Source: Colwellia marinimaniae (GTDB taxonomy: Bacteria > Pseudomonadota > Gammaproteobacteria > Enterobacterales > Alteromonadaceae). From it: DNA of 64,000 nucleotides. The stretch spans positions 1 through 64,000 of the forward strand of contig NZ_BDQM01000017.1 of the NCBI RefSeq assembly GCF_002207865.1, written 5' to 3'. Shown in pieces: positions 46,046-54,131 of the stretch (its first letter is position 1; each line of letters starts with the position of its first letter). Both the position numbers and the translations under genes were made by a program. The notes below the pieces were generated by a model that was given only the letters and a program-made list of their open reading frames with translations, searched no databases and was not told the origin of the DNA.

Positions 46046-49000
46046 TTAGGCTGAACTTGGCTGAGTCGCCTTAATTTTATAAAAGCCACAATACAGTGCT
46101 GGTACTACCGCTAAGGTTAAAATGGTACCTATGCCTAAGCCAAACGCAATCACATTTGCCATACCGTAAAACAAGGGATCTTTACCGATAATTAACGGCA
46201 ATAATCCCATCACGGTAGTGATAGTGGTCATGGCTATGGGGCGTAACCTAGTTAAACAGGCATCAATCACAGCCTGATAGTCAGACTTACCTGCCGCGGT
46301 TTCTATTTGAATTCTATCAATCAATACTATGGCGTTATTAATAATGATACCGGCTAGGCTGTACAGCCCTAGGGTAACCATAAAGCCAAAGGGTGCCTGC
46401 ATCAGAAATAAACCTAATACTGCACCAATAAACGCTAATGGAATGGTAAGGGTGATCACTGCTGCTTGTCTAAAAGAATTAAATTGTGCCACTAGCAACA
46501 TCAAAACAAGTCCTAATACTATCGGCATACTTGCCCCTAAGGCCTTTTGAGCCTCTCGAGAGTCTTTAATTACCCCATCATATTCAATAATATGGTTAAC
46601 CGGTAAGTCGAGTTTTAGCGCTTGAATTCTAGCATCGATTAGCGATTTTAAGTCTTCTGCTGCCATCTCTGTATTTCGAGCTTGAATACTCACGGTTCTA
46701 AATAAATCTTCATGTTGAATAATAGAAAATTGATTATTGGGTGCCAGTTCAGCCACTTGAAATAACGGTACACTTTTTCCTGTTTTTTCAGAATAGATGG
46801 TGAGGGTCCTTAACCGGTCTAAGTTTTCTCGTTCAGCTTGCTCGGCTCTGAGGATCACTGGAATAATTTCATCACCTTCACGGTACTCAGTGATTTGTGT
46901 ACCGGAAAAATAGGTTTCCAGTGCTTGCGCTATTTCAGATGAAGTGAGTCCTGAGCGTTTTGCTCTGTGTTGATCAATTTTCACATCAATTTTAACAATC
47001 AGGTTTTCCCAGTCGGTTCTGATATCTATGGTGTTTGGTGTGTCATGGAGTACATCCATGATCTGTTGGGCTTTTCTATAGATGACATTTTTGTCTGGGC
47101 CCTTTACCTGAATCTTAATGGTATTGGAATCTGATGGCCCTAAAAACATCTTACTTACCCGAGCCGATACATTAGGGAAGTCATGCTCTATATCACGGCC
47201 TAACATGAGAACCTTAGCGGAAATATCGGTTTCATCTTTTACATTGAGTACAATAAAACCTTTATTTTTCGCAGGGTCTTCCGGCGCTAATGACATCACG
47301 AAACGTGGACCACTAAAACCAACATAACCAGAGTAGCTGTCGATAAAGGCAAAACGTGTTTTGTTATCTAACCATGAGAATATCTCTTTCATCTGGCGGT
47401 TAGTTTCTTTTGAAGACGTGCCATTAGGTAAGTCGATATTGATAATAATTTGTGTACGATCAGAGTCGGGGAAAAACTGCTTTGAAACCGAGCCCATGGC
47501 TATTATAGAAATAACAAATAACATCAGCATAGCGCTGATAAACAGTGCTTTATGTCTTAATAACCAATGTAAAAACATTTCGTAGTAGCGATAAAATTTT
47601 CCGGAAATAGCATCTTTATTGTTGGTCAGTAAAGCCTTACCATCAGATTTTTTTGGTGGCTTAATGAAAAAATAACATAATAATGGCGTGACACATAAGG
47701 CTAATATCCAGCTGGTTAATAAGGTAATTAAGATCACCAAAGAAATAGAGCGGGTATATTCACCAGCAACATGCTCAGCCAGCATTAGGGGTAAGAAAAA
47801 TAAAATTGTGGTGACAGATGAACTCAGTAGGGGAATGGCTAATTCTTGACTGCCTTGTAACATAGCATCATAACGGGCAATGCCTTTTTCGATACGACGC
47901 TTAAAATCTTCTGCGATAACAATGCCGTTGTCTACCAATAAACCTAAGGAAATAATTAAAGTCGCTAAGCTCATACGCTCTAATTTCATATCGGCAAATT
48001 GCATTATGGTGAGTGTAGTAAGCATAACAAAGGGCACAATAGCGCCAACAATAAGTCCTACTCGCAGTCCTAAAAATAAAATAACCACCACCAATACAAT
48101 CGCCAGTGTTTGCAATACATTAACCGAGACACCTCTAATGGTTTTCTCTACCTGCTTGGCTTGGTAAGTGGCAACATTGATGGTATATCCTACCGGTAAG
48201 GTGCTGGCTACTTCATCCGATTTCTTCATCATTCGCGGGGCAAATTCTAATAAGTTAAATTCGGGTAACTTTGAAATCGCAAAAAATATTGCCGGTTGGC
48301 CATTAAAGTAGGCAAGTTTATCAGGGGGATCAATATAGTCTCTGCGCAGGGTGACAATATCTTTTAGCGCGATAAAATTTTCGCTATCAGGGATGTTGAT
48401 ATAGGTATTGCCAATATCTACTATGCTATCAAAGTTACCGGAAGGCTCTACGATAAAACTGATGGCTCCCGTGTCTATTTGCCCGCCTGAGCTAATAATA
48501 TTTTGATTTTTCAGCTCCATTATTAACGCCTTGGGCGAGATGCCCAGTTGCGCTAACTTGGCATTAGACACTTCTAGGAAAATTCGCTCTTCTTGACGGC
48601 CAAGAATTTCAATTTTTTTAGTGCCTGGCACGCCATATAAACTATCACGTATATGTTGGGCAATATCATACATTTCACCCATGCCAAAACCGTCGGCGGT
48701 TAAGGCTAGAGTGATAACCGAGACATCACCAAATTCATCATTAACATGAGGAGTATGTGTTCCTGAGGGCATTCTTTGATGGGCTGCCGTGGTTTTATTA
48801 CGTACGTTTTGCCATATATCGTCAAGGTTAAAATAACGGTCATAAACTTTGACATGAATAATGGATAAACCTATGGTGGAGGTTGATTTAATTTCCTCAA
48901 CTTCAGGGATTTTTCGTAGCTCTTCTTCCAGTTTTTTGGTGATAAGTTGTTCAATTCTGTCAGGAGACATACCGGGGAAAGAGGTACTGATAATAGCTTC

Positions 49001-49129
49001 ACGTATGGTGATAGTGGGATCTTCTTGCGCAGGCAAGGTGAAGTAGGCAAACACACCATTAACTAACATAACACCAAGCAGTAAAAAAACACTTTTACGA
49101 TACTTAAAGGCGATTTTGGTTAAATTCAT
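46046..49129 (-). CDS. RND efflux pump permease (AcrB/HAE-1-like)
   Basis: A 1027-residue inner-membrane pump with 12 helices and two large periplasmic domains. The start MNLTKIAFKYRKSVFLLLGVML and the FPGMSPDRIEQLITKKLEEELRKIP motif are family hallmarks. Helix 4 reads LGLLVDNGIVIAED: Asp400 is present but the second relay Asp of AcrB (D408) is Asn. In helix 10 the relay Lys position is also Asn (LAGIIINNAIVLID). This pattern defines a subgroup of RND pumps rather than a defect. It is encoded 20 bases after the adaptor gene, with a divergent TetR regulator. The outer membrane channel gene is not in view. Substrates unknown. Confidence 0.9.
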   Translation of the reverse strand: MNLTKIAFKYRKSVFLLLGVMLVNGVFAYFTLPAQEDPTITIREAIISTSFPGMSPDRIEQLITKKLEEELRKIPEVEEIKSTSTIGLSIIHVKVYDRYFNLDDIWQNVRNKTTAAHQRMPSGTHTPHVNDEFGDVSVITLALTADGFGMGEMYDIAQHIRDSLYGVPGTKKIEILGRQEERIFLEVSNAKLAQLGISPKALIMELKNQNIISSGGQIDTGAISFIVEPSGNFDSIVDIGNTYINIPDSENFIALKDIVTLRRDYIDPPDKLAYFNGQPAIFFAISKLPEFNLLEFAPRMMKKSDEVASTLPVGYTINVATYQAKQVEKTIRGVSVNVLQTLAIVLVVVILFLGLRVGLIVGAIVPFVMLTTLTIMQFADMKLERMSLATLIISLGLLVDNGIVIAEDFKRRIEKGIARYDAMLQGSQELAIPLLSSSVTTILFFLPLMLAEHVAGEYTRSISLVILITLLTSWILALCVTPLLCYFFIKPPKKSDGKALLTNNKDAISGKFYRYYEMFLHWLLRHKALFISAMLMLFVISIIAMGSVSKQFFPDSDRTQIIINIDLPNGTSSKETNRQMKEIFSWLDNKTRFAFIDSYSGYVGFSGPRFVMSLAPEDPAKNKGFIVLNVKDETDISAKVLMLGRDIEHDFPNVSARVSKMFLGPSDSNTIKIQVKGPDKNVIYRKAQQIMDVLHDTPNTIDIRTDWENLIVKIDVKIDQHRAKRSGLTSSEIAQALETYFSGTQITEYREGDEIIPVILRAEQAERENLDRLRTLTIYSEKTGKSVPLFQVAELAPNNQFSIIQHEDLFRTVSIQARNTEMAAEDLKSLIDARIQALKLDLPVNHIIEYDGVIKDSREAQKALGASMPIVLGLVLMLLVAQFNSFRQAAVITLTIPLAFIGAVLGLFLMQAPFGFMVTLGLYSLAGIIINNAIVLIDRIQIETAAGKSDYQAVIDACLTRLRPIAMTTITTVMGLLPLIIGKDPLFYGMANVIAFGLGIGTILTLAVVPALYCGFYKIKATQPSSA

Positions 49130-49149
49130 TATTATTCCTTAGGCTCGGC

Positions 49150-50250
49150 TTAGTTAAATCGCTTAGTTTTAGCGTCTAGCAAGCTAACTTTTTGGCCATC
49201 TCTAAGGAAGGCAACTCCGGCTGTGGCGATTATGTCACCCGACTGTAATCCAGCAGAGATATATACTTGGTTGTTTAAGATGTTTTCTGTTTTTATTTCT
49301 ATACGATGAACTACTTTTTCATCGGTGTTATAGACAAAGACAAAAACCTTTTGCTCTAGTCCGGCGCTAATGGCGGTAAGTGGTATCTTGATTGCAGGAC
49401 CTTTATGTCCTGATCTGCCTATACCCTCAAAAATAAACTCTACTTCAGCGGTCATGCCGGCGCGTAATAAAGGGTTATTACCTTGCAATACTACGGTGAC
49501 TGGAAAGGCGTTGGCAGACTCTGCTCTGGTACCTATTTCGGTGATACGACCCTTCATTTTGATATTAGGCAATACCGGAAATCTTATTGGTAAAATGGCA
49601 TTTTGGGTTAATTCTTGAATTAAGGTTTCGGGCACCATAATCTGAATTTCTAGGCCATGTTTACCTTCAATTTCAAAGACCGATTGGCCGGAAGTAATCT
49701 GCTGAGACGGCTCAAATAATCGTCGGGTAATAATGCCATCATAAGGCGCACGTAAAATGCTGTCTTGTAGGTTTTTATTGGCAATATCTAATTGTGCCTG
49801 TGCAACAGCGACGGCACTATTATTGGCATCATAATTTGCTTTAGCATTATCAAAACCTGATTGTGAAACAACGCCCTGTTTTAGTAAGGTTTGATAACGA
49901 GCATAAGTATTTTTAGCATCGGCTAAACTCACTTTTGACTGTTGATATTTTGCCTTAGCGGATTGCAGCTCTAAGTTAAAACTACGTTTATGTAAATGTG
50001 CTAAGGGCTGACCTTTACTGACATGTGCACCCAAGTTAACGTTAACCTGCTCAATTTTACCGCTAACTTCAAAGCTAAGTGTAGTGGCTTCAACGGGAGC
50101 AACAATACCGGATAATACCCGTATTTGTTCTAGTGTGGAAAGACTTACTTGTGTCCATTTAATGGGGCGAATGGCTGTTTCAATTTGCTTAGTTTGTTCA
50201 TTACACCCTAGGAGAAATAGGGCGATAAAAAGTAGCGATATGGTGCGCAT
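49150..50250 (-). CDS. RND efflux periplasmic adaptor, lipoprotein
   Basis: A 366-residue HlyD/AcrA-family adaptor with a lipobox LLGC (Cys about residue 16). The biotinyl-lipoyl halves (VNVNLGAHVSKGQPLAHL and DSILRAPYDGIITRRLFEP) flank an alpha-hairpin (SAKAKYQQSKVSLADAKNTYARYQ...), followed by beta-barrel and membrane-proximal domains. It bridges pump and outer membrane channel. The start at 50250 follows AAGGA and puts the lipobox at the right distance; an ATG at 50268 adds six residues. First gene of the two-gene efflux operon. Confidence 0.9.
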   Translation of the reverse strand: MRTISLLFIALFLLGCNEQTKQIETAIRPIKWTQVSLSTLEQIRVLSGIVAPVEATTLSFEVSGKIEQVNVNLGAHVSKGQPLAHLHKRSFNLELQSAKAKYQQSKVSLADAKNTYARYQTLLKQGVVSQSGFDNAKANYDANNSAVAVAQAQLDIANKNLQDSILRAPYDGIITRRLFEPSQQITSGQSVFEIEGKHGLEIQIMVPETLIQELTQNAILPIRFPVLPNIKMKGRITEIGTRAESANAFPVTVVLQGNNPLLRAGMTAEVEFIFEGIGRSGHKGPAIKIPLTAISAGLEQKVFVFVYNTDEKVVHRIEIKTENILNNQVYISAGLQSGDIIATAGVAFLRDGQKVSLLDAKTKRFN

Positions 50251-50374
50251 GGTTGTTCCTTCATTCACTCTTGTCTTGATAGCATTATAGGCAAAAGTAT
50301 ATTGTTCAAAGTATTATCAAAAGTATTGTTGTAACCCAGTAGGTTAGCTTGATAATGCCAGCAGATTGACAAAT

Positions 50375-50418
50375 GGTACTGCTCAGTACCGAAATAGTTT
50401 GGTACTATGTAGTACCAA
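50375..50418. promoter_or_regulatory. Twin palindromic operators for the TetR repressor
   Basis: GGTACTG-CT-CAGTACC (50375-50390) and TTGGTACTA-TG-TAGTACCAA (50399-50418) are both perfect inverted repeats sharing the half-site GGTACT. Their centres are 26 bases apart, between the divergent tetR and efflux adaptor genes, as expected for cooperative binding of two TetR dimers. Confidence 0.75.
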
Positions 50419-50433
50419 TGTCAACCCTATTTA

Positions 50434-51072
50434 ATGTTTACGGTAAAAATAATGGCAAAACCTGTTAGCGAAGAAAATGAAACCTTAAGTGATCGAGGCC
50501 TGTTAATACGGGACGCGGCTGAGCAGTTGTTTTTCCAACACGGTTTTGATGAAACCTCTCTAGAAATGATCATCAACGAAACTGGAGGTTCGCGTCGTTC
50601 TATTTATAATGAATTTGGTAATAAACAAGGATTATTACTCGCGGTTGTTAATAGGCAAGTATACAAACAAGCCCATACATTAACCGATATTCACCGTGAA
50701 TTGTCAGCCAAAGCTGCGCTTAATGATGTGTGTTTTCGCTTTGCCCAAGGCATGTTATCACCAACAATGATGTCGCTATTTCGCTTAGTGGTACAACAGG
50801 TGGTTAAATTTCCAGAGTTGGGTGAGGTCATTAATCAAAGAGGGCGGATAATGGGGATTTTACCTTTAGCCGATTACTTGTACTGGTTAACTGAGCAGCA
50901 AGTATTAACCATAGAGGATTGTCATTTTTCTGCGCAAATGTTGATAGAAATGACCAAAGGGCCATTACATACCCAGGCCTTATTGTTACCAAACACAGTA
51001 ATCACCGATGATGAAATAAGACAACAAGTGCATAGCGCAGTGGATATTTTTTTCAAGGCACATCAAATATAA
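50434..51072 (+). CDS. TetR/AcrR family transcriptional repressor
   Basis: A 212-residue protein with an N-terminal helix-turn-helix (IRDAAEQLFFQHGFDETSLEMIINETGGSRRSIYNEFGNKQGLLLAV) and a C-terminal ligand domain with TetR_C-like helices. It faces the RND adaptor gene and two palindromes sit between them, so it most likely represses the efflux operon and itself. It starts at the first ATG or at the internal ATG (residue 7, MAKPVSEE); both have weak ribosome sites. The repair gene follows after 17 bases and may share its transcript. Confidence 0.88.
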   Translation: MFTVKIMAKPVSEENETLSDRGLLIRDAAEQLFFQHGFDETSLEMIINETGGSRRSIYNEFGNKQGLLLAVVNRQVYKQAHTLTDIHRELSAKAALNDVCFRFAQGMLSPTMMSLFRLVVQQVVKFPELGEVINQRGRIMGILPLADYLYWLTEQQVLTIEDCHFSAQMLIEMTKGPLHTQALLLPNTVITDDEIRQQVHSAVDIFFKAHQI

Positions 51073-51089
51073 AAGAGTATTAGAGGACC

Positions 51090-52214
51090 ATGGCGGCACA
51101 AAGGTTAATGAAAGACGGCTTAAATACGGCCTCGGCACAGCGAATTGCCCAGGCAATAAATCAGGTTTATCCTGAATTTAATGTCGAGCAATTTATAGCG
51201 CAAATTGACTCGGGCTTAGCGGCCCTAGAATTAAAGCAGCGGGTAAACCATTTTATTGCGGTATTAGCCAAGCACTTGCCGCAAGACTTTATCGCCTGCC
51301 ATAAAATTTTAACTCAACTTAAACCCCATTGGGATCACGGCGACCCTGATGATGCCCTACGTTCATTTGCCGCTTGGCCAGTAACCGACTTTGTCGCCAA
51401 ATATGGCCTAGACTTTCCCGAGCTGGCATTTGACTGTTTACATTATCTAACCAGCTTATTTTCGGCTGAATTTGCCATAAGGCCGCTGATTGAAAAGTAC
51501 CCTGATTTATCGGCTAAATATTTACGCCAGTGGGTAACAGATGATGATTACCATGTCAGGCGCTTAGCCTCTGAAGGAACACGACCTCGTTTACCTTGGG
51601 GCATAAGGTTACAGCGTTTTTGTCAGGATCCCAGCCCCAATTTATGGTTATTAGAGCAATTAAAAGATGATGACAGTGAATATGTGCGCCGCTCGGTCGC
51701 CAACCACTTAAACGATATTGCCAAAGATAACCCTGATATTGTTATTGATATGTGTAAACGTTGGCAACAAGACGCCTCCACTAAGACCCAATGGGTAATT
51801 AAACACGCTTGTCGCAGCTTAATTAAATCAGGCAACCCCGAGGTATTTCCACTGCTTGGCTTTACTGAGTTTCCTAACGTTATTCTAGAAAAGTTTTCTC
51901 TAATAAATACAGAGCTAACACTGGGTGATGTTTTATCTTTTAGTGTGCAGCTAACTTCAAGCTCAAACAGTACGCAAAAACTGGCCATTGATTTTGTTAT
52001 TTACCATATGAAAGCGAATGGTAAATTATCAGCCAAAGTATTTAAATTGAAAGAAATAACACTAAATAGCAAAGAGAGCATTAGCTTAACCAAACATCAC
52101 ACCATTAAGGCCATCACCACACGCAAGTATTATTCGGGTGCTCATAAAATTGCCATTCAGGTCAATGGTCGAGAAGAAGTCATAAAAGACTTTAAACTTA
52201 CTGTTCCTGACTAG
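51090..52214 (+). CDS. DNA alkylation repair protein, AlkD/HEAT-repeat type
   Basis: A 374-residue all-helical protein of HEAT-like repeats. It carries the AlkD-like core (WPVTDFVAKYGLDFPELAFDCLHYLTSLFSAEFAIRPL, DDDYHVRRLASEGTRPRLPWG, DDSEYVRRSVANHLNDIAKDNP). Members excise N3- and N7-alkylated purines. A C-terminal beta-rich extension (about residues 270-374: VLSFSVQLTSSSNSTQKLAIDFVIYHM...) is present in one subgroup of the family. It lies 17 bases after the tetR gene. Confidence 0.85.
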   Translation: MAAQRLMKDGLNTASAQRIAQAINQVYPEFNVEQFIAQIDSGLAALELKQRVNHFIAVLAKHLPQDFIACHKILTQLKPHWDHGDPDDALRSFAAWPVTDFVAKYGLDFPELAFDCLHYLTSLFSAEFAIRPLIEKYPDLSAKYLRQWVTDDDYHVRRLASEGTRPRLPWGIRLQRFCQDPSPNLWLLEQLKDDDSEYVRRSVANHLNDIAKDNPDIVIDMCKRWQQDASTKTQWVIKHACRSLIKSGNPEVFPLLGFTEFPNVILEKFSLINTELTLGDVLSFSVQLTSSSNSTQKLAIDFVIYHMKANGKLSAKVFKLKEITLNSKESISLTKHHTIKAITTRKYYSGAHKIAIQVNGREEVIKDFKLTVPD

Positions 52215-52448
52215 TCATGGCCGAACAATGGCTAGTAACATCCGCATTGATGTTATGCCAGGCAATCGGTGCAATTGGCTTTATGTTAGGGCATAACCTC
52301 ATGAATTGCTGAGCTGTTGAGCTAAGTAAATGTCTAAATAGCATAAATAAACAACAGTCAGTGATAATGCTGAGAAAACTAGTTGCTTACTGAACTCATT
52401 TTCGTATAATGCCAGCCTCTTTAGCCGCAATGTTAAAGTTACTGTGTC

Positions 52449-52494
52449 GCCGGAGTTATAGAATTGGTAGATACGGCGGGAATTCAAAATCCTT
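52449..52494 (+). pseudogene. Decayed tRNA-Leu copy 1
   Basis: GCCGGAG, then a D-arm-like TATAGAATTGGTAGATAC and an anticodon region ATTCAAAATCC correspond to the 5' half of tRNA-Leu(CAA). The variable arm and T arm are not recognisable, and the D stem has a mismatch. It starts exactly 85 bases before the second decayed copy, the length of the intact gene. Confidence 0.65.
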
Positions 52495-52533
52495 TGCTTG
52501 CAAGCATCAATTTTGAAGTTATAGAAAAGAAAT

Positions 52534-52606
52534 GCCAGCGTGATGAAATTGGTATACATGGGGGATTCAAAAAGCACAGCGTCTTCGATGTGAGGTTTGA
52601 TAAGTC
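52534..52606 (+). pseudogene. Decayed tRNA-Leu copy 2
   Basis: GCCAGCGTGATGAAATTGGT with ATACATGGGGGATTCAAAA matches the acceptor, D arm (ATG/CAT stem intact) and anticodon loop of tRNA-Leu(CAA). The anticodon stem no longer pairs and the T arm is reduced to GAGGTTTGATAAGTC. Frames that read through here are not genes. Confidence 0.6.
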
Positions 52607-52723
52607 TTTGAAAATCAAGCGTATAGTGGTAACATCATTACCGCGATTTACTTGCAAAGTTTTGCAAAGTTATTTGGAACGATTCAGAAAACTTTGCAAA
52701 GCTTAAACAGCTTGAATTCCTTT

Positions 52724-52808
52724 GCCCGAGTGGTGGAATTGGTAGACACGCCGGATTCAAAATCCGGTTTCGAAAGAAGTGACGGTTCAAGTCCGTCTTC
52801 GGGTACCA
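52724..52808 (+). tRNA. tRNA-Leu (anticodon CAA)
   Basis: An intact 85-base class II tRNA with long variable arm and encoded CCA. Acceptor GCCCGAG pairs with TTCGGGT, D arm GTG/CAC, anticodon stem CCGGA/TCCGG around TTCAAAA gives anticodon CAA (Leu, codon UUG), and the T arm has GGTTCAAGTCC. It is the likely attachment site for the element that follows. Confidence 0.95.
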
Positions 52809-52814
52809 AAATTT

Positions 52815-52846
52815 AAAAGCCCTGTTCTTAATTGAACGGGGCTTTT
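52815..52846 (+). terminator. Terminator after tRNA-Leu
   Basis: AAAAGCCCTGTTC pairs with GAACGGGGCTTTT (one G-T pair), followed by a T-rich tail. Confidence 0.85.
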
Positions 52847-52871
52847 ATTTTTATAATTCAATATATTAGTC

Positions 52872-53309
52872 TTACATTTTACCTATTTGTTTTAAGCTCA
52901 CAAAGTCGCTATCTCCAATAATAATGTGATCTAGTACATCAATACCAAGCAGTTTGCCGCACTCTACAATTTTACTAGTAATAGCTATGTCACTTTTGCT
53001 AGGGTCTGGATACCCTGATGGGTGGTTATGTACAAGTATCACTGCGGGCGCATTTAATAACACGGCAGTTCGTAGTACCTCGCATGGGCGAAGTTTAATA
53101 CTGTTCACTGTGCCAGTTGCCACAGTTTCATAGTTCATAATACCATGTTGATTATTCAAGTTGATAACTATGAATTTCTCTTTAGCTTCATACTTTAAGA
53201 AGTTAAAGGCGGCGTAAACAAGTTCAGGTGACTCTAATTTTTGACCTGTTATGTCACAGCTAACTTCTGTGAATTTATACCGCACTTCAATTTCTCTAAG
53301 GATTGCCAT
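52872..53309 (-). CDS. RadC-like JAB/MPN-domain protein (mobile-element type)
   Basis: A 145-residue RadC family protein of the short type seen in integrative elements. The JAMM metal motif is complete: HNHPSG (residues 94-99) with the following Ser and Asp (SKSD, to 107). The N-terminal helix-hairpin-helix part of chromosomal RadC is absent. Its role in islands is unclear; it is not a proven repair protein. It is the third gene of a minus-strand operon: DUF6641-like, zinc mini-protein, RadC, each joined by overlapping or touching stop and start codons. Confidence 0.88.
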   Translation of the reverse strand: MAILREIEVRYKFTEVSCDITGQKLESPELVYAAFNFLKYEAKEKFIVINLNNQHGIMNYETVATGTVNSIKLRPCEVLRTAVLLNAPAVILVHNHPSGYPDPSKSDIAITSKIVECGKLLGIDVLDHIIIGDSDFVSLKQIGKM

Positions 53310-53456
53310 TTACGGCAAATCCTTTTTCTTACCAGTTTTACAAACACTACATATATTAGGATTAGAACAGCGTACGCATTCAACTGTGTAGCAACGTTCG
53401 CATTTTTTGAGGTTCGCCCACTCGTTACACATCGGGCATCTGCCTAGGCGAGCCAT
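53310..53456 (-). CDS. 48-residue zinc mini-protein with four CxxC pairs
   Basis: Frame MARLGRCPMCNEWANLKKC... to KKDLP. Cys occur at 7/10, 19/22, 27/30 and 36/39, all as CxxC, enough for two structural zinc sites; the C-terminal GKKKD is basic. Its start codon overlaps the stop of the DUF6641-like gene (TAATG) and its stop touches the radC ATG (TAAATG), so it is a coupled middle gene of the operon. It is too short for common gene callers. I do not recognise a named family. Confidence 0.75.
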   Translation of the reverse strand: MARLGRCPMCNEWANLKKCERCYTVECVRCSNPNICSVCKTGKKKDLP

Positions 53457-53899
53457 TATTTTTTACCTACACGTTTAATTGTTGCCAATTGAGTATCCAA
53501 CTCTCCGGCTTCAACAGCACCTATTAGGCTTTGTATAACGCTCGTTAAGCGTCTTTTTTCACCAACTACTACCGTTGCTTTACCTTTTGAAGCTTCAAGA
53601 GGTTTACTACCGTATTTTAGATCGAAATAATAAATATCGCTTATCGAATAAAACCAAGATCGGATTCGCTTTGGTATTTTTACTTTATCTTTAATTCCTG
53701 TTTCTTGGTCAGTAACCCATTGCTCTTTGTAGGCGGTAAAAACTTCATTTTCTATTAAGCACTTTGCCATTTCGAGTTGAATATTTAGTCTTGAAACTAA
53801 CTTTCCTCTACGTTGTAAAATAGGGTCTGTATGTTTTTTTATAGGTCTGATGGTGAATTCTAATGTACTCAAAACCGATTTATTTCTAGATGTTGCCAT
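53456..53899 (-). CDS. DUF6641-like protein
   Basis: A 147-residue basic, soluble protein. VLSTLEFTIRPIKKHTDPILQRRGKLVSRL, then TDQETGIKDKVKIPKRIRSWFYS, and YGSKPLEASKGK followed by VEAGELD resemble, from memory, the DUF6641 family found in phages and integrative elements. The function is unknown. The start at 53899 follows AAAGGAAG; an upstream ATG at 53929 is not needed. First gene of the three-gene RadC operon, divergent from the restriction enzyme gene. Confidence 0.6.
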   Translation of the reverse strand: MATSRNKSVLSTLEFTIRPIKKHTDPILQRRGKLVSRLNIQLEMAKCLIENEVFTAYKEQWVTDQETGIKDKVKIPKRIRSWFYSISDIYYFDLKYGSKPLEASKGKATVVVGEKRRLTSVIQSLIGAVEAGELDTQLATIKRVGKK

Positions 53900-54131
53900 T
53901 TGTACTTCCTTTGGTTGATTTTTATACAAACTGTAAAGTCAGTCGTTCGTGAAGAGCAACCGATTAAGAAAATCTTATGCATCATTTATTGAGTTTTAAA
54001 TACAGGTAATCTAAGATGAAAACCTTATATAGGGCTGTTACTTATCCAAGGGAGGTTCAGCCTAAAATAATCAATAAAAATACAGTAGCTAATCGATCTA
54101 ATCAAAAGCGACAATTAAAAGGATATATAAA

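Noticed and set aside
52217..52312. 31-codon hydrophobic frame after the AlkD-like gene
   Set aside because: No ribosome site and no recognisable features.
52299..52706. Open frames on both strands (52299-52577 minus, 52464-52706 plus)
   Set aside because: They translate the decayed tRNA-Leu copies and have no protein-like features.
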